Shown piece by piece: positions 57,400 to 64,000 of a DNA stretch of 64,000 nucleotides (position 1 is the first letter of the stretch; every line of letters begins with the position of its first letter). The translations under genes and the position numbers were made by a program. Origin of the DNA: Onthophagus taurus (lineage: Eukaryota > Arthropoda > Insecta > Coleoptera > Scarabaeidae); NCBI RefSeq assembly GCF_036711975.1, contig NC_091968.1:18042001-18106000 (forward strand), written 5' to 3'. The notes under the pieces were generated by a model that did not search any database, had not been told where the DNA came from, and saw nothing but the letters and a program-made list of their open reading frames with translations.

Positions 57400-59982
57400 T
57401 GGAATTTTCGCCAATTAAGTTTTAAATTTTGTATAAAATCCATTTCTTGGAATATGAATGTGAAAATTTTCCAAAATATTAATAAAATTGTCTTCTTTCC
57501 AATGAACCAACCCGTTTTGAAAAATAAGTTTTAGTTTCTGAGAAAACAATATTTGAAGTTTTGATAAAATTTTCGATGTTGCAATTTTCATCGATAACTT
57601 TCAAAATTCGCTATAGAATTAATTTCTTAAAGGATCCTTGTGGAAATATCACCAATTATTAATTAAATTATCCTCTTTTTAATGCAAAAACCCGTTTTGA
57701 AAAATCACTTTTAGTTCTTGAGAAATAAATTTTTGAAACGATCGAAAATTTTATCGAATTTTGCAATTTTCTCCGATTAAGTTTTAAAAATTCGTATAAA
57801 ATCCATTTCTTGGAATATGAGTATGAAAATTTCCCAAAATATTAATAAAAGTGTCTTTTTTTCAATAAACCAACCCGTTTTGAGAAATAAGTTTTAGTTT
57901 TTGAGAAAACAATATTTGAAGTTTTGATAAACTTTTCGATGTCGCACCTTTCATCAATAACTTTCAAATTTCGCTATAAAATTAATTTCTTGAAGGATCG
58001 TTGTGGAAATATCACCAATTATTAATTAAAGACGGCTCTTTTTAATGCAAAAAGCCGCTTTGAAAAATCACTTTTAGTTGTTGATAAATAAATTTTTGAA
58101 ATGGTCGAAAATTTTTTCGAATTTTGCAATTTTCGCCGATTAAGTTTTAAAAATTCGTATAAAATCCATTTCTTGGAATATTAGTATGAAAATTTCCCAA
58201 AATATTAATAAAAGTGTCTTCTTTCTAATGAATCAACCGGTTTTGAAAAATAAGTTTTAGTTTTTGAGAAAACAATATTTGAAGTTTTGATAAAATTTTC
58301 GATGTTGCAATTTTCATCGATAACTTTCAAAATTCGCTATAAAATTAATTTCTTGAAGGATCCTTGTGGAAATAACACCAAGTATTAATTAAATTATCCT
58401 CTTTTTAATGCAACAAGCCGTTTTGAAAAATCACTTTTAGTTCTTGAGAAATAAATTTTTGAAATGATCGAAAATTTTTTCGTATTTTGCAATTTTCGCC
58501 GATTAAGTTTTAAAAATTCGTAGAAAATCCATTTCTTGGAATATGAGTATGAAAATTTCCCAAAATATTAATAAAAGTGTCTTCTTTCCAATGAACCAAC
58601 CTGTTTTGAGAAATAAGTTTTAGTTTTTGAGAAAACAATATTTGAAGTTTTGATAAAATTTTCGATGTTGCAATTTTCATCGATAACTTTCAAAATTCGG
58701 TATAAAATTAATTTCTTGATGGATCCTTGTGGAAGTATCACCAATTAGTAATTAAAGACGGCTCTTTTTAATGCAAAAAGCCGTTTTGAAAAATCACTTT
58801 TATTTCTTGAGAAATAAATTTTTGAAATGATAAAAAATTTTTTCGAATTTTGCAATTTTCGCCGATTAAGTTTTAAAAATTCGTATAAAATCCATTTCTT
58901 GGAATATGAGTATGAAAATTTCCCAAAATATTAATAATAGTGTCTTCTTTCTAATGAACCAACCGGTTTTGAAAAATAAGTTTTAGTTTTTGAGAAAACA
59001 ATATTTGAAGTTTTGATAAAATATTCTATGTTGCAATTTTCATCAATAACTTTCAAAATTCGCTATAAAATTAATTTCTTGAAGGATCCTTGTGGAAATA
59101 ACACCAAGTATTAATTAAATTATCCTCTTTTTAATGCAACAAGCCGTTTTGAAAAATCACTTTTAGTTCTTGAGAAATAAATTTTTGAAATGATTGTAAA
59201 TTTTTTCGAATTTTGCAATTTTCGCCGATTAAGTTTTAAAAATTCTTATAAAATCCATTTCTTGGAATATGAGTATGAAAATTTCCCAAAATATTAATAA
59301 AAGTGTCTTCTTTCTAATGAATCAACCGGTTTTGAAAAATAAGTTTTAGTTTTTGAGAAAACAATATTTGAAGTTTTGATAAAATATTCTATGTTGCAAT
59401 TTTCATCAATAACTTTCAAAATTCGCTATAAAATTAATTTCTTGAAGGATCCTTGTGGAAGTATCACCAATTAGTAATTAAAGACGGCTCTTTTTAATGC
59501 AAAAAGCCGTTTTGAAAAATCACTTTTAGTTCTTGAGAAATAAATTTTTGAAATGATCGAAAATTTTTTCGAATTTTGCAATTTTCGCCGATTAAGTTTT
59601 AAAAATTCGTATAAAATCCATTTCTTGGAATATGAGTATGAAAATTTCCCAAAATATTAATAAAAGTGTCTTCTTTCTAATGAACTAACCCGTTTTGAAA
59701 AATAAGTTTCAGTTTTTGAGAAAACAATATTTGAATTTTGATAAAATTTTCGATTATGCAATTTTCATCGATAACTTTTAAAGTTCGCTATAAAATTAAT
59801 TTCTCAAAGGATCCTTGTGGAAATATCACCAATTATTAATTAAATTATCCTCTTTTTAATGCAAAAAGCCGTTTTGAAAAATCACTTTTAGTTCTTGAGA
59901 AATAAATTTTTGAAATGATCGAAAAATGTTTTGAATTTTGCAATTTTCGCCGATTAAGTTTTAAAAATTCGTATAAAATCCA
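57400..59982. repeat. Satellite array, seven 363-bp units of two related halves
   Basis: Diagnostic words recur every 363 bp exactly (57668, 58031, 58394, 58757, 59120, 59483, 59846). Each unit has two related halves of about 181 bp (CGTTTTGAAAAATAAG type and CGTTTTGAAAAATCAC type). Units alternate between TTATCCTC and GACGGCTC subtypes: A-B-A-B-A-B-A, a higher-order period of 726 bp. Units 3/5 and 4/6 share further variants. It abuts the 5' flank of the clip-less protease and cuts into a Copia fragment on the right. Confidence 0.95.
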
Positions 59983-60635
59983 GTCGTATCGTTTTCTAGT
60001 CTCCTCCATGATCTGCCGCACTGTATGTCATAAAAGATGCAGGATTATCCGATTGGTACATGATTCCAACATTTCTTGTTCCGTTTAAGTATCTAAAAAT
60101 TCGTTGAATTCGTTGCCAATCAGCTTGGGATGGTTTTGATACTGCTCTTGAAACGACACCCACAGCAAAGGCAATATCTGGTCGTGTAGCTGTAGCCAAA
60201 TATTGTAAACAACCCACAGCTTCACGATAAGAAATCCTATCACTTATATATTTTTTAGATTCTTCATCCTTTTCAATCGTCATTGTAGGAACTCCAACTG
60301 ACTTTGAATGTTTCGTTCCAAATCGCTCTAGTATTTTTCTGGTATATGTTGGCTGACTTATAAAAATGCTGTTATCAGCCTGTTGAATTTGTATACCGAA
60401 AAATGAATTCAGTTCACCTTCTGTAATCTTGAATTCCTGCTTTAGTTGGTGGATTAATCCAGTTATCTCTTCTTGATCATTCGCTGCTATCAATCCATTA
60501 TCCACATAGATTACTAAGAACTATCTCTGATCATTTTTATTTCTTATAAACAAACATGAATCTGCAGCTTTCTTGAAAGCCCTGCTTCAGTATAAATTGT
60601 TTGAATTTGTTGTTCCAGCACTTTGGGGTTCCAGT
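59983..60635 (-). pseudogene. Copia RT/RNase H fragment
   Basis: Reading leftward: CWNNKFKQFIL, a stop, then LVIYVDNGLIAA (YVDN where Copia normally has YVDD), LKQEFKITEGELNSFFGIQI, ISQPTYTRKILERFG, YREAVGCLQYLATATRPDIA and the start of RNase H (YSAADHGGD). The array of 363-bp repeats truncates it at 59982 and LINE copy B at about 60636. The changed catalytic residue and stop show it is inactive. Confidence 0.85.
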
Positions 60636-62540
60636 ACATTATAAAAATATTCATCGAAGGACTGTATGTCGTTTAAGAAATCATCTATGGTAATATGCCT
60701 TCTCCATCAAAACATTTTTAATTTTGGTTATAAAAGCTTTGTAAGGTAAGCTTCTATAACCACAATGCAAGACAGAAGAATTTGTGAAGAATTTCACTCC
60801 ATAATAATTATATGCGTTTCTCGACCTCTCCAGTCACAGTGCCTCTGGTCGAATATCATTCCTCCCCCTAGTGCCATAATTGTGAACATCACTACTTTTC
60901 CTGTGCTGTCTATGATGTAAAAAAGTGAGCTTTAAACACTCCAAAATATATAATGAATGTAGTGTTAATATTTTTAATTTGATAGAAGAAGGCCTACAGT
61001 CATCAGTATAGTTCAAATTAGCAACATTTCTAATAGCTCTTCTTTATATACCAAATATTCTTTTATTAATCGGGGCATGTCCCCAGGAGAGGAACCCATA
61101 ACTTAGATGGCTCTGAAAAAGCGCAAAATACGGGGAACGCAACACCCGAGTAGAGGAAAAATCAGACAGGCGACCCATCAGAAAGGCAGTGGAGCTTAAG
61201 CGTGAAGCTAATTTCTCACCATGAACATTCCACGTAAGCCCGGAATTCAGATGAACACCCAAAAACCTGACTCAACTATCCGCTACATAGGATTTAATAG
61301 TAGTTTGCTTTAGTGTAAAGGTCAGTACTTCTGTTTTATCAGCATTCAGTGTTAGACGAATACTTGCAAATCAATGCCTTGCCGATTTTAACATTAAATC
61401 TTGCAATCCTCTAGCATCAAAGTCAGAATCATGTTTTGTCAGCAAACTTGTGTCATCCGCATACAAGATTGAACTTGAGCTTCCACCACTCAGGAAAGAA
61501 TGCAAATCATTTACATATATTAAGAATAAAATAGGACCCAAAATTGACACCTGAGGAACACCACTTGTAATATTCCCAGGGTTAGACATCACCGAGTTAA
61601 ATTTAACAAATTGAGTTCTATTTGTACGATAAGATGACAAAAGCTTACAAGCGTCCGGGGCGACATTGTAAGTGTACAGTTTACGTATTAAGATAGAATG
61701 AAACAGGGCAGAGCAATCAAAAGCTTTGGTAAGATCCAAAAAACTAGCCTCAGTGTATTGCGAAGCCTCAAAACCATCGACCACATACTCGACAAAATTT
61801 TGTATAGCCAGTGCCGTAGAGAGTCCTTTTCTAAAGTCAAATTGTTGTTTGTTAAAAATATTATTAGTTTCAAAATATTGATTTTTCATTAGCATTTCAA
61901 AAATTTTCGACAACACCGGCAGTATACTAATTGGTCTAGGATCATCAATATCACCTTTTTGGATTATTTTTCAATTATCACCACACTCCATTCTTTCAAT
62001 TCTTTTGAATTTTCAGCAATAGGCAGAGGAACGACATCATCCCGAACCAGTAACGCGACCCCACCACGTCCATGAGATCTTCTGCAAAAAGAGGTGACGT
62101 GATTATAGTTGAGAATTGATAAATTCTTAATTCCATCAACTGTGAGCCAGTGCTCGCAAATACATAGCACAACTGGTTTTACATATAAATTATAAAAAAA
62201 GGTCTCAAGAACAGTACATTTATTTTTTAGTCCTTGTATATTTATGTGCACCATCGACAGTTTTGAAACTGAACAAGATTGACTATTATGATCTTTGTTA
62301 TTAACATTTATATTAAGTTTATTTGACTTGTTAAAATAATTGACAACAGTATCGACAGATCGGACACCGATCGAACTAAGCAGCAACAGTGACATCACCG
62401 ACACAATACGTCATTTGAATACATTCCGGGAGTGAGAGTTATTAAATTATGGTTATTAACATCATGAGAATTTTCAAACATAGGTTTATCCAAGTACTGG
62501 TTAATGAGGCCAGACAAATTTTTACATAATTTAATTTTTT
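60636..62540 (-). mobile_element. CR1-like LINE (copy B), internal-deletion derivative
   Basis: The same family as copy A (27226-34000). Reading leftward: ORF1 tail (62540-62404), endonuclease N-terminal half (61964-62404, with GRGGVALLV), then a jump at about 61965 directly to the sequence before RT motif A (LSKIFEMLMKNQ), RT with FLDLTKAFDCS, TSGVPQVSILGPILF and YADDTSLL, thumb, and a C-terminus (HNYGTRGRND, NYYGVKFF) that copy A lacks. About 1.5 kb between endonuclease and RT is gone. It preserves the uninterrupted site where the Penelope element sits in copy A. Confidence 0.82.
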
Positions 62541-62600
62541 CTAGTTTGGATAAGTGAATACTTATAACATTAGTTATTCTACGAGTTATTATTGTATTTA

Positions 62601-62604
<4 letters not shown>

Positions 62605-62631
<27 letters not shown>

Positions 62632-64000
62632 CAATTTATTAACCCTCAAAAATCTTTTACATATAAATCACTTTACATAATAAAGAAAATTAAGAAGGTT
62701 AATTAGGTAGCCAGGTCAGGCAACACCTTGGTAGTGAGGCCTGCTCTTCCCCTGGCTCCTATGTACTATAACAACAAATAATCCATAACAGCGCAAAAAA
62801 AATATATGTATAACTGAGTATAATAAGGAAAACTATTTCAATCTTGTCTGTCGCTCACATAGATACCGTCTGTATTTAATTTTAAACTTTGACACGTTTA
62901 ACACTTTTAATGGGCGAGGAAGGGTGTTCCAAAAAACTGTGATGCCGTATGTAAATGAATTCCGAAAAGCAGACGACGCGTGACGTGGCACCGTAAGTGA
63001 ATCTTTATAGTTAGGTAGGTTATTTTATTACTTAAATAAACAGGAATTTTGTCTTTTAAGATTTTGAAATAAACTACTCCTCTATGTAGAGCCATCCTAT
63101 TATGCATATTCAGCCAACCACACTACGCCAATTTATGTGAAACTCTCTGATATTTTTGTATGCCATAAATCAGCCTGAGGCAGCTATTCTGGACATACTG
63201 CACCCTTCTTTGATTTTCTTTAGTTAAGCAGGGACCATAGACCGAATCACAGTGGTTGAAGTGAGATAAAATCAATGCATCAGTTAATAATCGTTTACTA
63301 TCTGCATTTAACACGTGTCGATACGGATAGAGACATTTCAAAATACAATAAGATTTTTGTAATAGCTTATTTATGTGTGTATTAAATTTTAAATCATTGT
63401 CTATAAACAGACCCAAATTTTTAACGGAATCCACGTGCTGTAATTTCTGATAACCTACACTAATTTTAAGAATATCACTAACAGATTTGATATGATTTTT
63501 ATTCCCAAAAATAATTACATTGGATTTAGTGGGGTTAATTTTTAGACCATGTGCCTCAGAAGCGTCAACAAGGGATTGTACATCCGAATTAATTTTGACA
63601 ACTGAGTATCATCAGCATAAGCATGATATTTGCAAAACTTAAAATTTTTATAAAACGTACTCACATAAATTATAAACAGCAGAGGTCCACATATACTTCC
63701 CTGAGGAACTCCTTTAGAGATTAGTTCTCTTTGTGAGAAGACATCTTTGATTTTAGTTCGTTGTTCTCTGTTTAAAAGGTAATGTTTAAAAAACTCTATT
63801 GCTGTGTGACTCAGACCAATGTAGTGTAAAATACTTAGTAACAGATGGTGATTTATCATATCAAATGCTTTTGAATAATCCAACAATACAATCGCATGCA
63901 TGTCACCCCCGTCGACGCTACGCAACACATCATCCACAATACATCCACAAATCAAGATAATATAAATATTTCGGCCTTTTCATACAATGATTAAAAAGAT
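62605..64000 (-). mobile_element. Jockey/CR1-like LINE, runs off the window
   Basis: The 3' end has an ATT-repeat tail (about 62603-62629 on the plus strand, AAT repeats) and a short 3' UTR. RT pieces: motif A IVLLDYSKAFDMINHH, SKGVPQGSICGPLLFIIYV, catalytic HAYADDTQL (63542-63955), then VKNLGLFIDNDLKFNTHI and the thumb (63123-63434, HFNHCDSVYGPCL). A frameshift lies near 63600. Distinct in sequence from copies A/B. The 5' part lies beyond 64000. Confidence 0.8.

Noticed and set aside
57400..59982. Satellite considered as a CRISPR-like or gene-bearing repeat
   Set aside because: Units are contiguous without unique spacers, each 363 bp and AT-rich, with no open frames; it is ordinary tandem satellite DNA in a eukaryote.
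62395..62649. Frame with a poly-Tyr run
   Set aside because: The tyrosines come from the ATT microsatellite tail of the adjacent LINE; only its C-terminal part is a real remnant of LINE copy B ORF1.

Overview
This window is a piece of an AT-rich animal nuclear genome, almost certainly an insect and plausibly a beetle (the beetle assignment is inference). Evidence: spliced genes with GT/AG introns of about 50-80 bp, TATA/TCAGT-type core promoters, a clip-domain serine protease of the kind used in insect haemolymph cascades, a secreted VWD/C8/TIL protein, and a TE mix typical of arthropods (I, Jockey/CR1-like, RTE and R1 LINEs, Gypsy, Copia, Penelope, Transib, piggyBac, hAT, Tc1/mariner, pogo/Tigger, Harbinger). 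I see no bacterial genes, CRISPR array, tRNA or rRNA.

Three host genes can be modelled exon by exon. (1) 4452-19084 (+): a 15-exon, 1150-aa secreted protein with three VWD-C8-TIL modules; its eighth intron is about 10 kb and is filled with transposons. (2) 35594-36943 (+): a 5-exon, 367-aa clip-domain trypsin-like protease resembling the snake/persephone type. (3) 56049-57157 (-): an inverted paralogue of gene 2 with 4 exons and 313 aa, which has lost the whole clip domain but keeps the catalytic triad. Similarity between genes 2 and 3 extends into both flanks.

Most of the rest is layered mobile DNA. 1-3480: 3' end of a Gypsy element holding an I-clade LINE with a 12-bp target duplication. 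6869-16866 (intron 8): a Transib (RAG1-like) transposase split by a hAT, plus Gypsy, I-LINE and hAT scraps. 19270-27165: degenerate Gypsy, RTE, R1, CR1/Jockey-like and mariner remnants. 27226-34000: a LINE split by a Penelope-like element that itself carries a Tc1/mariner MITE. 37166-41440: a Jockey-like LINE with an unbroken 955-codon ORF2. 41591-49622: a four-deep nest, piggyBac > LINE with an SGNH-hydrolase ORF1 > hAT > MITE. 49690-55575: RTE, pogo, Jockey, I and a Tigger transposase interrupted by another hAT. 57400-59982: a satellite array of exactly 363-bp units alternating between two subtypes. 59983-64000: Copia and two LINEs, the last running off the window.

The items most worth following are the clip-less protease paralogue with the pre-insertion site it supplies for a two-hairpin foldback element, the alternating satellite, and the nests, where reading frames and target duplications give the order of insertion.
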